From assembly GCF_000210295.1 (NCBI RefSeq), contig NC_026743.1, positions 1,922,001-1,986,000 of the forward strand: a stretch of 64,000 nucleotides of DNA, read 5' to 3'. Both the position numbers and the translations under genes were made by a program. A model generated the notes under the pieces. The model was not told where the DNA came from and searched no databases. It was given only the letters and a program-made list of their open reading frames with translations. Numbering within the stretch: position 1 is the first letter of the stretch; each line of letters begins with the position of its first letter. This document shows positions 18,522 to 29,281 of the stretch, piece after piece. The stretch is from Trypanosoma brucei gambiense DAL972. Taxonomy: Eukaryota > Euglenozoa > Kinetoplastea > Trypanosomatida > Trypanosomatidae.

Positions 18522-20609
18522 TCATGAAAACAAATCATCCAGAGTTGACGCCTGTTGAACAACTGGTTTTGGCGGTGCCGCTGGCAGACCGCCGCCGAGC
18601 AGGTCTTCGAGGGGATCCCTATGGCTGGTTGCAGCTGCTCCCGCTGCTGCATTATTTGGTCCCGCCGGCAACTGCGATGCCGCTGGTGGGCCGAAATCGA
18701 AGAGAGACGGTTGCGCAGCTTCGGTGTTTCCCACCTGTGGCTCACTGGACTGCGGCTCCGCTTCTTCATCTTCCTCTTCTTCATCGCTACCGTCCTCAGT
18801 GACGAAGCCGTAGGGTGGGAGAAACGACTGGGCGGGTCTTGCGAATACCGCTGCAGCTGTGTTGATAGACTTTAATAAATCTCCCATTGTCATAGCATCG
18901 CTGAATGTGGACTCCACGGCAACTGCAGCATGGTGTCCATGGACGATCTCTTTCATCTTGGCCACGCCAATACCTTTGGAAAGCAGCCGCCAGTATGCAT
19001 AGGCGCGATCGCGTATATCGGGGTCACTGCTTTGTGTTGTCAGTGCGTCAAGCACAGTGTTGAGGGTCGGCTCCATTCCCTGAGGATCGCGCAAAAACAT
19101 CTTGATAACGGCACTAAGGATACTCAATTGAACTGGTGGCTCATGCAGCATGAGTTCCTCAATGTATTTTCGAATGATGTCCATCCCGTTTTCAACAAAT
19201 TCACAGAACTCACCCAACATCCAAATGAGTGACACTTTCGCCTCCTCTTCCACTACGCCGTCCGCCCCGCACTCCGAGATTAGAGTGCCCAGCACAAGCA
19301 ACTTTGGGTACTTGCGGGTGATATTTTTGCAGCTTGTCACCACCTGTGGCAGCAACTCGGGGCGGTTTTTAACAATACGCAGCAACAGAGCCACACAGCT
19401 CTGCGCAACTGAGTCAATCTTAAGTGCGAGCTCGGCTATTCCCTTCACCACCTCCTCGACAAAGAATGGATCCACCTCGGTGCTGTATTCCTCCAGCTCT
19501 TTCAGGATGCCATTTGCTGAGGAATTGCTGACGAGCTTGAGCAGGAGTCGCAACTTCTCCAGCTTTACGTATGGTGGGTCCGAGAAGCGAACGTAGAAGG
19601 AATCCAGGTTGTTAATCAGAAGGTTAGGGAATATGACAAGCAGGGCGTGAATGTTCTTGCACACAACGTACTGTGCCTCGGGATCGCCTCTCGACAGTGT
19701 CACGAGGGCTGAGTTAATCCGCACGCCAACCTCATTTACTGTGCTTTGACCACAGTGAGGTAAGTAGTTGATGATGACTTTGATGGCTCCCATGACAACA
19801 GACTGGTTTGTGTGATTGGTCTGCAGCATAACGCGCGAGACAACATCCTCTGCAAATCTATCGTCGCCCGGCCGGGTGCAAGAAACAAGCTCCAAGATGT
19901 TGAGTTGCCCCCACTCTGTGGTTCCAGGTATCTGGTCCAGCAAGTGCATAATGTGGTGACGCTCCAACACAATTGGAGTCCCGCCGTTGCTGTTGACCTC
20001 CATCACCACGGCGGCCGCATTGGAGACAACAACGGCAGCTTTATCAGTCAGCAATTTTAGAAGCTCCGTGCTGAAGCCCTGATCCTCGTATAATTGTCTG
20101 CTGTTGTGGAACAGCTTTCCTATACCAATGACTGCGTTCTTGCGAACATACGGATCCAAGTCATTGACAGCGCGACGGAGGGGCTCCAGTGTATACTCCG
20201 TCACGGAATCCACACGCACGCACATCATCGTTCGCACGGCGAGCGCCCGCACGACTGGTGAAGGGTTGGTTGTGTCTTGAAGAAATGTGTTGACCGCCAT
20301 GAGAGCCTTCCCAGGCTGCAGCTTCGCGTTACTGAGAACGTATAGGTAAACCAACTTCTTAAGCTCAAGATTTGTCGTCTGCCCGAGTTTCACGACATCC
20401 ATGAAGAGATGGCTCACGTCACGGCCCATCGTCATTCCGGCGATAATGCGTTTCACAGCGTTCTTTTGGCGCGACTTATCATTGCTGTTAAGCTCATGTT
20501 GCAGCGCCGTTCCCTCTCCGCGCCACGCGGTGTTGAAAAACTTTGAGCCACCGCCGCTGTGCCGGAAGTTCTGTTTGAGCTTTTCCACCTTGCGCAGAAC
20601 CGCTTCCAT
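18522..20609 (-). CDS. Beta-adaptin of the AP-1 clathrin adaptor, lacking the ear domain
   Basis: A 695-residue protein. Residues 1 to about 580 are the armadillo/HEAT-like trunk of beta-adaptins, containing stretches such as NSNDKSRQKNAVKRIIAGMT, VRALAVRTM and DPYVRKNAV. An acidic linker (SDEEEEDEEAE, near 615) and an Ala/Pro-rich hinge follow, with DPLEDLLGG and LDDLFS near the C terminus that could serve as clathrin or accessory-protein motifs. Animal AP-1/AP-2 beta chains are about 940 residues and end in a folded ear; that domain is absent here. The role is cargo and clathrin recruitment at the trans-Golgi and endosomes. The AP-1 assignment over AP-2 rests on the known absence of AP-2 in T. 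brucei. Confidence 0.92.
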   Translation of the reverse strand: MEAVLRKVEKLKQNFRHSGGGSKFFNTAWRGEGTALQHELNSNDKSRQKNAVKRIIAGMTMGRDVSHLFMDVVKLGQTTNLELKKLVYLYVLSNAKLQPGKALMAVNTFLQDTTNPSPVVRALAVRTMMCVRVDSVTEYTLEPLRRAVNDLDPYVRKNAVIGIGKLFHNSRQLYEDQGFSTELLKLLTDKAAVVVSNAAAVVMEVNSNGGTPIVLERHHIMHLLDQIPGTTEWGQLNILELVSCTRPGDDRFAEDVVSRVMLQTNHTNQSVVMGAIKVIINYLPHCGQSTVNEVGVRINSALVTLSRGDPEAQYVVCKNIHALLVIFPNLLINNLDSFYVRFSDPPYVKLEKLRLLLKLVSNSSANGILKELEEYSTEVDPFFVEEVVKGIAELALKIDSVAQSCVALLLRIVKNRPELLPQVVTSCKNITRKYPKLLVLGTLISECGADGVVEEEAKVSLIWMLGEFCEFVENGMDIIRKYIEELMLHEPPVQLSILSAVIKMFLRDPQGMEPTLNTVLDALTTQSSDPDIRDRAYAYWRLLSKGIGVAKMKEIVHGHHAAVAVESTFSDAMTMGDLLKSINTAAAVFARPAQSFLPPYGFVTEDGSDEEEEDEEAEPQSSEPQVGNTEAAQPSLFDFGPPAASQLPAGPNNAAAGAAATSHRDPLEDLLGGGLPAAPPKPVVQQASTLDDLFS

Positions 20610-20951
20610 TTTCCCGAAGTTTCAACGTGAGTGAATGCACTGTCACCACCCTCACTTAACGTCACAAACCAACAGCAAAAATATAAAATGTGAAAGGAAA
20701 GAAGCACAACTGGTTTCTTAACTTTCCTTTACTACGTCCCTTACCCTTTTCTTCCTTGTTTCTAAAATACGTTGTTCTCGCTTTTCTTCCTCGATGCTTT
20801 CTCTGCCTCTCTTTTTTTTTTTGTATACTTTTTGTTATTTCAGAGCCCTCAAGTGCCTGGTAGCAGAAAAAGGTGTGGAAAGGGGGAAAAAGAAAATGGA
20901 AAAAGAAGAGAGCGAACGAAAGATGAATGGTGCGAGAAACAGACAACCTCA

Positions 20952-21013
20952 AATAATAATAATAATTATTATTATAATATATATATAATAATAATAATTA
21001 TTATTATTATTAT
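20952..21013. repeat. AAT/ATT triplet tracts forming an imperfect palindrome
   Basis: Alternating blocks of AAT and ATT repeats flank a short (AT)n centre, so the approximately 62-base segment can fold on itself in either strand. Confidence 0.8.
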
Positions 21014-23313
21014 CAGTCATGAAAAGTGGGTATTGACCACATTTGAACCTCTCTTGGAGAACTTACAAACACTCAGTCAAGGGCGAGTTCGCTGATTCAA
21101 TCATTTTCTTTTTTTTTTTGTTTTCTTAATAACTCTAAATGAGGCATGAGAATTTGGAGCAAATGTAACAAACGAGCAGAAGACTTATCATTGAAATACG
21201 CAATGAGAAGAAGATAAAATAAGATATAAAATTAGATAAGGTGAAGCGAAATGAAAGTGAAACAACATAAAAGATGAAAACAAAGAATGGGAAAAAAGAA
21301 GAAAAGAAAAACAACGGTCCCTTTCCTTAAAAACTTTTCCCACTGAGCAATGCACGCATATGCCACTTTTTGTGCCTGAGCTCCGCTTTCCTCAAAACGA
21401 TCGATTACACTCTCAAGTAATAAATCTTAATTAAGATAAAAGGTAAGAAGTAAAACGGAGAAAAAAAAATAAAGAAAGGAAAATTCATGAAATCCGAAGG
21501 GGAAACAACCAAAATAAATAAATAAATAATCAAAACAAATAAAACGCATGCGCACGCACTTTAAAATGAAAATATAAATGAGAGGGAGGGATGATATCAC
21601 AACAAGATGCATAAAAATATATATGCAGAGATAAGTGAGTAAATAATAAAATAAAGTGAAGTTCCCTCTGCATCAATTACCTTTTTCTTTCTTTCTTTTT
21701 CTTTTCTTTACTCTTCCGATCGATCACTTGAATTCGCTAAATCATGACATGCCACATCATATTACGTTATGCTTCATTATTTTTGTGCCATTTGGTACAG
21801 GTGCGCATAACTAAAAAGTGACGTATGAAAAACGGCTCCGTCACGGCGGCAGCGGCAAAAAAAAAAAATACAATAAAAACAATAACGACAACATCATCAC
21901 CGTAATTAACATCTTCACCGCTGACCCACATGAACACAAATATATTCATTTTCGCTTTATTTCAGTTATATTTACACATGACTGTGTGAGCGAAAAAAAA
22001 AAAGAATGGCGAAGTTGTGAAAGCAACAACAGACCGCATAACTTGACAGCACTTATGATCGCTACTAACAATCAGAATAACAATAATAACAACAATATAA
22101 TATGATGATAAGACAAACAAATCAAGGAAACCACTGACACGCTGCAAGATGAGAGGAATGGAAATGAATGAGTAGTAAACTAAATGCGGATGAGTTAAAG
22201 GAAAATAAGACAACAATAACAAAATGTATTTGTCCTTTTCCTCCCCCTCCTTTTCACTCTCCGCTTAAATCATCCCTTTTCACCCCTGTTTTCACGCTGC
22301 CTTGAAATACCTTCAGAACATTCAAAAAAAAAAAAGAAAAAAAGAAATCAAACGATAGAAAAAGAAAAAAAACGTGAAATAAAGTGAAGCGTTGACAACG
22401 GAGTTGGTGTAGAATGAAACAAACAAATAAATAAATGAGGTGCAGCCACTTGCGATAACTAAAATTATTAAACACAAGGTGCACAAAGAAAAACATGATA
22501 ATAATAATAAAACACAGAAGCAGAAACGAACGAACGAACAAACAAATAAAACATTCATAAATATACCAATGGGTATGAGCACTTTCAGCCGTTAGTTTAT
22601 TTGATATTGATATTTAATGGGAAATAACACACACGGCCACATTTGTACATTTACATATTATCTTATTTTCCCTTTGTGTACGACGATGCGTTTTGGAAAA
22701 ACGGACAGCGCAATAATGAGGGAGAGTAAGTAAAAAAAAAAAATATAATAATAATAATCAAAAAAGAAAGACACAGAAGCAACGACGCACCAAGAGCGAT
22801 CACTTTTAATTATTTGCTTCTTTTTTTTTTTTTTTGCCTTTCTTCAGTTACTTACTTATACATTCACTGGTGTATGAGGGGAGAAAGATAACATAAAATC
22901 AACAGAACGACAGCAACGAATATAAACATGCAAAAGCATACAAACAAAGTAAAGCAACATGTATTTGCCTGTGGTAATATTGAAAATGATATCATTATGA
23001 TTGTTTACCATTTCCTCTCTTTATAATTGTAATTATATATATATAAACCCGTTTCGTCTTAAAGGGGAAAAAAAGAGGTATGGCTGAAGTCCCTTTCTTT
23101 CCCTCACGTGCACAAACGGCTCTCCCGTAAATTTAAAAGAAATAAATTAAGATAAAATGACTGGATGGAAGACTGACGACACGGCCCACACGGTAGATAG
23201 TTACAAACATAAATATAAATAAAACAAAACGAGAACACCAGACTCCCAAAATGGAATACGACCATACAAATAATAAAAGTAATTATATAAAATAAACTAA
23301 AATATAGAAAAGC

Positions 23314-23337
23314 ATATATATATATATATATATATAT
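23314..23337. repeat. (AT)12 microsatellite
   Basis: Twelve uninterrupted AT units inside the AT-rich island. Confidence 0.9.
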
Positions 23338-24181
23338 TACATTTGTATATTTATTTTCTTTTTATAGAAACAAAATATCGAAAAGGAGGGGAAAGGAGGG
23401 GAAATAAAAGGAACATAAAGTAGGACTTAAGAAACGAATGGCAGCATTAAGAATCAAAACGAAACAATAAAAAGAGAAGTGAAAACGGAATTTTAACAAC
23501 TGCGGGCTAATAAAATCTAAAAAGTGTCATATCGGTGGGAATGAGCGAAGCTTTTCCGCACATGTGAAAACAACTAAAATAATAATAATAAAAGGAATAA
23601 TAACAAAAGTAATAATCCTGAAACAAACAAAACCAAAGAACGGCCATAACAAAACAAAAACACAGAAAGAGCGTGTGGACACGTATATGTGAGGGGGCGA
23701 AAATAAAAATAAATTACCCTCCTCTCATCCCTTCACATTTTTCTTTTCCTCACGGGTTGGCCCATGCACTGAGCCGCACTCGACTGTTACGGGAAGAAGA
23801 GGGGAGTGTGAAACTAGCAGACAGATAATAATAACAAATCAACAACAACAGCAATGGGGTTTCCGTGCCGTAGCCCCGTGCCTATAAATTGTGTGTTTGT
23901 GTGCGTGTGTCTGGAACAACGCACAATAAATAACTCCTCGGTGTTGGGCGCGGTGGCGAAACAGTGTACAACAAGGAATATAAATCAACATATAAGCAGA
24001 TTGACAAAAAAAAAAAAGAGCAACGAAAGGAGAGAACCAAGAAGGAAACCGGGCAGCAATGGTGGCGCGGCGGCGGGGGGGGGGGTGATAAAAGCATCCA
24101 CCTCAATGCGCTTTATTTCCACTTTAAGTCCTTCGCCCTTCTTCCTGGAAAACATCTCTTAAATTCCCTCATTTGCCAATA

Positions 24182-24982
24182 TCAACGGACCAACAGATTC
24201 CACCGACGCTTGGCTTCCACCAACTTGTTGTGACGTCGCTTGTGTAACGGTTCCATGCCCCCATCCACTTCGTTTGTTTTATCGTAACCGTACATGCCCT
24301 CCCTTACAATAAGGCAGTAGCAAAGCATCATGTCGCCATCATCGGTGGGCACTTCTCTCTGTTCCAAGCGGTGCGAGGAGCGGATGAACTCTGGGACTGT
24401 AAGGTTTGTATCGTGACGGCGGCGCTCCACGAAGTCGCGAAGAAGTCCCAAAATAGCTGACAGTGTGTGATCTTCCAGCTCCCCTCCCACGTAGTCAGCA
24501 ACCAAGACGCCGTTTTGCTCAAAACCACGGATGGAGTCGGGTGTATTCTCGAAAACAATCGTCGTTGCAACGTCACGGCCAAGCAGCGAAAGATCCTTTG
24601 CTGTGGATCCACCGCGAAACCAATCGCTGCTGCGGTAAATCATGTGGTGCACTGCATTGTGTCTATCAATATGACGGACCACCGCCTCCGCGTAGTGCTT
24701 CATGCCGGCTGTCCAAAGTACCGTCTCGCAGTTTTCGTCCAGGAATTGCAGCAACTCCTCCAGTCCGGGGCGTACGTAAAGGGGTCCTTCACGGGCGTAC
24801 ACGAGTGTTTCGTCAAGGTCCAATACAATGGTGGGACGGTCTGCTAGTCGTTTGTCTTTCGGCGCGATGAGAGCTTGAGTTGCGGACGATTTTGGGCTGC
24901 CGCGGCAACCCGCGCACGAGAGGTCGTTGCAGGCGTACTCTTGCCGGAAACTGAGGCCACGCACTCGCTGAACCCGCGGCAT
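24182..24982 (-). CDS. NIF/FCP-type HAD phosphatase
   Basis: A 266-residue protein. Residues 55-59 are the DxDxT nucleophile motif (DLDET) of the SCP/FCP/Tim50 branch of HAD phosphatases. Motif II is in LWTAG (Thr91), Lys129 sits in STAKDLSLLGRD, and the later acidic motif reads FENTP (144-148), where related enzymes usually have DNSP-like residues. Family members dephosphorylate RNA polymerase II C-terminal domain or other phosphoproteins. The N-terminal 50 residues are Cys/Arg-rich without a clear targeting signal or membrane segment, so it is not an obvious Tim50. The gene is followed by the AT-rich island. Confidence 0.85.
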   Translation of the reverse strand: MPRVQRVRGLSFRQEYACNDLSCAGCRGSPKSSATQALIAPKDKRLADRPTIVLDLDETLVYAREGPLYVRPGLEELLQFLDENCETVLWTAGMKHYAEAVVRHIDRHNAVHHMIYRSSDWFRGGSTAKDLSLLGRDVATTIVFENTPDSIRGFEQNGVLVADYVGGELEDHTLSAILGLLRDFVERRRHDTNLTVPEFIRSSHRLEQREVPTDDGDMMLCYCLIVREGMYGYDKTNEVDGGMEPLHKRRHNKLVEAKRRWNLLVR

Positions 24983-25570
24983 TTAAGACAAAAATTTAAA
25001 ATGAAGGAAAAGGAACGCCAGCGACCGGGCCGAAGGAAAAACAAAATATTTCTTTGGTGTCTTTTCTCTTAGATTGGCTTCTTCGTATATATAACCTCTA
25101 TCTAACACTGGTAATTCTGAAGACAGAAATGTGGAAGATATGCATAGAGTGGTGGGCGTGCAAAAGCAAACAATGGTACATTCTTCCCCCCTCCCACCAC
25201 CCCTCTATCACAAGCAGCGTTCAGGATTAAGAACACACACGCGCACACACGCAAACACCATGGCTCTGCAACAGCTGCTATATATGTGTGTGTGCGTGCC
25301 CACTTCCCATTTCACACGTTCGCGCTTCATTACCACACACAAAGCGCGTTACCCCGCTGCACGCACCCTCCTCTCCATTTGTCGCTCATGAACTGGCTCC
25401 AACACAGCAAAAAGGGAATCAGAAACAAATACAAGGAGGATGCAACGTACACCGTAGTAAATCACTTAGTGCCAGAGAGGGGCGTGTTGACACCACCATC
25501 TTCAATAGACAATCCCCCTTTCTTGTGCTCACTTCTAATGATCCACATGCCCTCTGCCGCGGGAAGAAGG
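24983..25570. other. Intergenic region (no gene seen)
   Basis: Leader of the HAD phosphatase and 3' UTR of the SET/MYND gene, with CA/GT-rich patches around 25235-25300. No supported gene. Confidence 0.5.
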
Positions 25571-26944
25571 TTATTTCTCACTTCCATTGACCTGACGCTC
25601 CCAATCGGGGGCTTCGCGAGTGCACTTTGGACACTTACAAATGAAGAAGTAATGCTCATACAAAATCAGCTGGCGCTGTGGGTATGGCAGCGTCTCGTCC
25701 ACATAGCTTATGTTTAACTCTTCCCCGGGTTCGATGTCTCGAAGGGCTTCAATGGACAATGTTTCGTCGCCCACAGCAGTGTAGAGAACCTGCAAATTGG
25801 GCTCACATGAGTGGTTTAAAAGGCAGCCTATCGTGTAGATCCCCTGCCCACGCGAGCCGCACATCAACTGCCGGGCGTCGAAGCCGGCTGCCCGCACCTT
25901 CTCCTCGAACGCGTCCATCCTAGCCGCAGCATCGGGGATAACCTTCACTTTGCATTTAAGCTGCTCGTAATATGAGGGTCGACTGCGCTCTTGCCCGTTC
26001 AATAGCATCGCACCAAGGAGCTCCGACCATCGCGTGGGTGTGAAGAAGTGGCGTTCCTCATCTGTGAAGCGTAGAACTCGGTCCAGAAGCTCGACACCCT
26101 TCTCAAGGAATACCCCTGCTGCGTGGCTGTCTTCCGCTGAGTAGCGATGCACGCTGGTACAGCGGGATTCTTCCAGTTTTCTCAACCAATGTTGCTGCCA
26201 CTGCTGCCCACTGTTGTCATCTTTCTCACCTCCACTTTTGCTGCTGCTCTCGCTTCCTCTCTCCGCTACAATCCCACCATTTTCCTTTGAAGGGCCCAGC
26301 AGGTACGTGAGCCGGAAGTCAGTAAGCGGTAACTTGGCAAGTTGCGATACGGGTTGATAAGCGACCTCTACTGGTTGCTTGTGGAAGCGTATATTCGTGA
26401 CAACCATACAAACAAAGCGGAAGCCTAGGAACACAGTATCGGAGTAGTTAAGAGCTCCCAGGTTCCAATCGTGAGTAACGAATTCATCATACGCACCCTT
26501 CTGCTCCTCTGACATCCTGCCGCGGCAGCCGCACCGGTGGAAACGCGACCACGCTGCTTCCCTGCACCGCACCGAGCAGAACACCATCGCACAACCGCTT
26601 TCTGAACGCACGCACGGCACCTGCCGGATATCGGCGCAGGATTCACGAAATGGCAGTGCTGAGGTTAATGCCTCATCCTTGGTTACTCGAGCCACAGACT
26701 GTGCTGGGCTTTCAAGGAAAAGAAGACAGTTTCCACACACGGCTACCTTGCTAAGGTGGTCGTCTAGGTTCTGCGAACAACAAAGGGCAGTTTCCTCGTG
26801 CACAACGTCTCCTTCACGTATTTTTTTTTGAGCAACGAGCCCTTTGCCCTTCACAGAATCTGTCTGAATGCGGAAACTTGCGCCCTCCGTCACGGGCGCA
26901 TAGAAGGATTCACAATAATTCCAATGTGGTGAGGGGAGAACCAT
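25571..26944 (-). CDS. SMYD-like SET and MYND-type zinc-finger protein
   Basis: A 457-residue protein read from the first ATG of the frame (26944; the frame upstream of it starts only with GTG). Residues about 30-60 begin the split SET domain (VKGKGLVAQKKIREGDVV). A Cys-rich MYND-like cluster covers about 69-138 (CGNC ... CSVRCREA ... CGCRG). The SET core resumes near 370 with LLNHSCEPN and GEELNISYVD, and a post-SET zinc cluster (CKCPKC) closes the protein. This order is that of SMYD lysine methyltransferases, which modify histones or cytosolic proteins. The insertion between zinc finger and SET core is long and Ser/Gly-rich. The substrate is unknown. Confidence 0.85.
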   Translation of the reverse strand: MVLPSPHWNYCESFYAPVTEGASFRIQTDSVKGKGLVAQKKIREGDVVHEETALCCSQNLDDHLSKVAVCGNCLLFLESPAQSVARVTKDEALTSALPFRESCADIRQVPCVRSESGCAMVFCSVRCREAAWSRFHRCGCRGRMSEEQKGAYDEFVTHDWNLGALNYSDTVFLGFRFVCMVVTNIRFHKQPVEVAYQPVSQLAKLPLTDFRLTYLLGPSKENGGIVAERGSESSSKSGGEKDDNSGQQWQQHWLRKLEESRCTSVHRYSAEDSHAAGVFLEKGVELLDRVLRFTDEERHFFTPTRWSELLGAMLLNGQERSRPSYYEQLKCKVKVIPDAAARMDAFEEKVRAAGFDARQLMCGSRGQGIYTIGCLLNHSCEPNLQVLYTAVGDETLSIEALRDIEPGEELNISYVDETLPYPQRQLILYEHYFFICKCPKCTREAPDWERQVNGSEK

Positions 26945-27510
26945 ACCAACAAACCCAGCCGACGCCTGGAACGGTGCCGATCTTATCGGCAGCAGAGCAG
27001 CTATCCGAAAGAAGATTCTATCCGCGCACCACGGATGTCCAGTGAACCACACCACCACCCACTACCACGGCCAAACGAAAAAAAAAAAAGGTCGCTAACG
27101 AGACTTACGGTCGAGGGACGAAGTGAGGGAAAAGAGAAACCGTGAAAAAAAAGTAACAGGAGCGAGAGATGACAGGCAGCTACAGACACTCAGACAACCG
27201 TGCTCGCACGACACCCACACGCATTAAAAGCAGAAGGAGGAGGGCAACTGCCCCCCCCCACAGGTCTCGTCTTTCGTTTGTCGTCACAAAGCATTTGCCT
27301 GTCCAACATGGGAGCAGCGAAACAAACAAGATATGCAATTTGAAGTAAATTAACAGAAAAAAAAAGAAGGAAAGGAATAATAAAGTAAAAATAAGACACT
27401 AAAAGTTGAGTCGTGTTAGCGTTTGGGTAAATACGTATAAGCTAAGGTGGATGGGTGAAGGGAGGCAATGTGGGAAAACTAATAGGGAGCGAAATGGTAA
27501 GGAACTCCCC
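26945..27510. other. Intergenic region (no gene seen)
   Basis: Contains the SET/MYND leader, with a purine-rich plus strand near 27075-27160 that fits a sense splice tract, and the AFG1-like 3' UTR. Confidence 0.5.
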
Positions 27511-28989
27511 CTACTCCAGAAGGGCAGCGAAATTATAGTCTAACACAACGAAGTGGTTGTGTTCACGCAACAAATAATGCCGGCAGCCCATTTCCTTCAG
27601 TCTACTTGCTATACGATTGAAACTCAACAACTCTTCCTCGTTACGGAAACCATAATAAGCTGCGTAGCCACTCCGCTCATCCTCTCCCTCTGAATAGCAG
27701 GAATCGGCGACAGAAGGCGACTCCCCTAGGCCGTCACGCAGAAGCTGGCCCCATGGCACTTCACTCGTAAAGAGGAGCTTCACATTAAATTGATATAGCT
27801 CATCTACGAGAATAACAAACTGCTGCGCTGCGTTCCTATTTAACCTGCTGATCTGCGGTATGTTTGTAATTATAACCGTGTGGAAAGTTTTGGCAAGGCA
27901 CTGGAAGTCGGGGGGTCCGAGCGCACCACAAATATCCCTGAAATCGAACAAAGCAATCCCGCCGCAGTGGTACGGGACAACGAGCTCCCGTCCGTAAAGC
28001 CATATGGTTTCCCCCTTTACCCACGTGCGACTACCCGAGATGCCACGCTCTACACGGCGGACGAGTTGTGCCGCTGCCTCGATCGTGTTGGGGTGGAGGA
28101 AAATGGCATCGTGGTGGCCGGTAGACGCGTTCTCGCGGTAGTCTCGGATGTTTTCACAGTGAACAATGTCGCAGTAGTACCACAGCAACGGCACACACCT
28201 CGCAAAAGAATCGGAGATGGAGGTAAGGTCCTGCGGTGGACGGTTGCTTGTTGCGAACAGTATCAGGCCCCGTGGCAGCGCGATGGAGAAGAAACCAGCT
28301 AGTAGTGATGCATGCGTGACGTCGATGGTCTGAAACTCATCCAAACACAGAATTGGTGATTCCTGAAGAATGTCATTCACCACTGTGTCCATTGGCCGCA
28401 GACGATGGTCTCGTAACTCCGTCTCCGCTTTCTGAAGTCGCTTGACCAAATCACACATGAACGAATGGAGGTGCACACGCCTCTTGCTAACGTGCGGAAT
28501 TTCTGAGAGTTCGAAAAGATCCATAACAAGCGTCTTACCTATACCAACGTCCCCCCACAGGTAGAGCCCCGTCCTCTTATCAACACCAAGATTCTCCGGC
28601 CAGTGGACTTTTATGTCCCGCGTAACAGTGTCGGGGGATGCACGCCGGAGGAAGTGCGACCCCGCGCGCCAAAGCGATTGCGCCAACGCTCTGCATGTTT
28701 CCAGACGGGCATAACTACTAGTAATTCCACTGTAGCCACCAGAGTTGGCAAACGTGCCCTTACCACCCGACCCTTTCGCGAGCGGGGGTTCCGCTCCTTT
28801 TTTCCCTGAAGAACTCTCACGCACCTTTATCGAATTCGCCAGTTTCGTACAGGCCTGTACCATCAGCCTCTGTCCGGGCTCTTCCCTTAGCACACCCTTC
28901 TGCACCAAACAATTGTACATTTCCTCCACAGTCCTCCTGTCCGAAACGTGAGCTCGCCACATATTGCGGGTACACAACGAAGCTATCAT
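27511..28989 (-). CDS. AFG1/LACE1-like mitochondrial AAA ATPase
   Basis: A 492-residue P-loop ATPase with Walker A at 146-153 (GDVGIGKT) preceded by GLYLWG, and Walker B at 212-219 (ILCLDEFQ) followed by TIDVTHASLL, both hallmarks of the AFG1 family. A conserved RPPQDL segment follows (about 252-257). Yeast Afg1 and human LACE1/AFG1L act in mitochondria in turnover of respiratory-complex subunits. The first 60 residues are basic and lack acidic runs, compatible with a presequence. The C-terminal region with an FTSEVPW segment is also typical. Confidence 0.9.
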   Translation of the reverse strand: MIASLCTRNMWRAHVSDRRTVEEMYNCLVQKGVLREEPGQRLMVQACTKLANSIKVRESSSGKKGAEPPLAKGSGGKGTFANSGGYSGITSSYARLETCRALAQSLWRAGSHFLRRASPDTVTRDIKVHWPENLGVDKRTGLYLWGDVGIGKTLVMDLFELSEIPHVSKRRVHLHSFMCDLVKRLQKAETELRDHRLRPMDTVVNDILQESPILCLDEFQTIDVTHASLLAGFFSIALPRGLILFATSNRPPQDLTSISDSFARCVPLLWYYCDIVHCENIRDYRENASTGHHDAIFLHPNTIEAAAQLVRRVERGISGSRTWVKGETIWLYGRELVVPYHCGGIALFDFRDICGALGPPDFQCLAKTFHTVIITNIPQISRLNRNAAQQFVILVDELYQFNVKLLFTSEVPWGQLLRDGLGESPSVADSCYSEGEDERSGYAAYYGFRNEEELLSFNRIASRLKEMGCRHYLLREHNHFVVLDYNFAALLE

Positions 28990-29281
28990 AACTGCCTACT
29001 CACTGCCAAAATAGACCAACCGCCACGTACGTACAGAAAGGGAAAAGATGGACAAAGGACAGAGACGCAAGACCTAGCAACAATGATGCGCATGTATAGT
29101 CACGCACGCAAAGAGAGAGAAATACATATTTATGATCGTAGTCGTCAACTCAGCTAGTGCACAGCGCTCTCACCAAGAAGTCAGATCTGTACCCGCACCG
29201 TAAGAAACATCCTCCTCCTTCCGTGAGAGCACTAAGAGGCACCGGAATGTGAAAACCCTTAGGGGAGGAAAGGAATCGACC

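Larger units (their letters stand above)
20610..24181. other. 3.5-kb gene-free, AT-rich region
   Basis: Most of this stretch (about 20900-23900) is very AT-rich and low in complexity, with runs of A on the plus strand (U in the RNA), (ATT/AAT)n blocks and an (AT)12 tract. All open frames in it are short and of biased composition, so none is called. It separates beta-adaptin from the HAD phosphatase without a change of coding strand. It may be an unusually long U-rich 3' UTR of the phosphatase mRNA, an untranscribed spacer, or a chromosomal element; the sequence alone does not decide. Confidence 0.6.

Noticed and set aside
20900..23900. AT-rich island as a centromere
   Set aside because: No long regular repeat array of the kind described for T. 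brucei centromeres is visible; only short microsatellites and A-runs.
20900..23900. Open frames within the AT-rich island as genes
   Set aside because: All are under about 110 codons with extreme Phe/Ile/Lys/Asn bias from low-complexity DNA.
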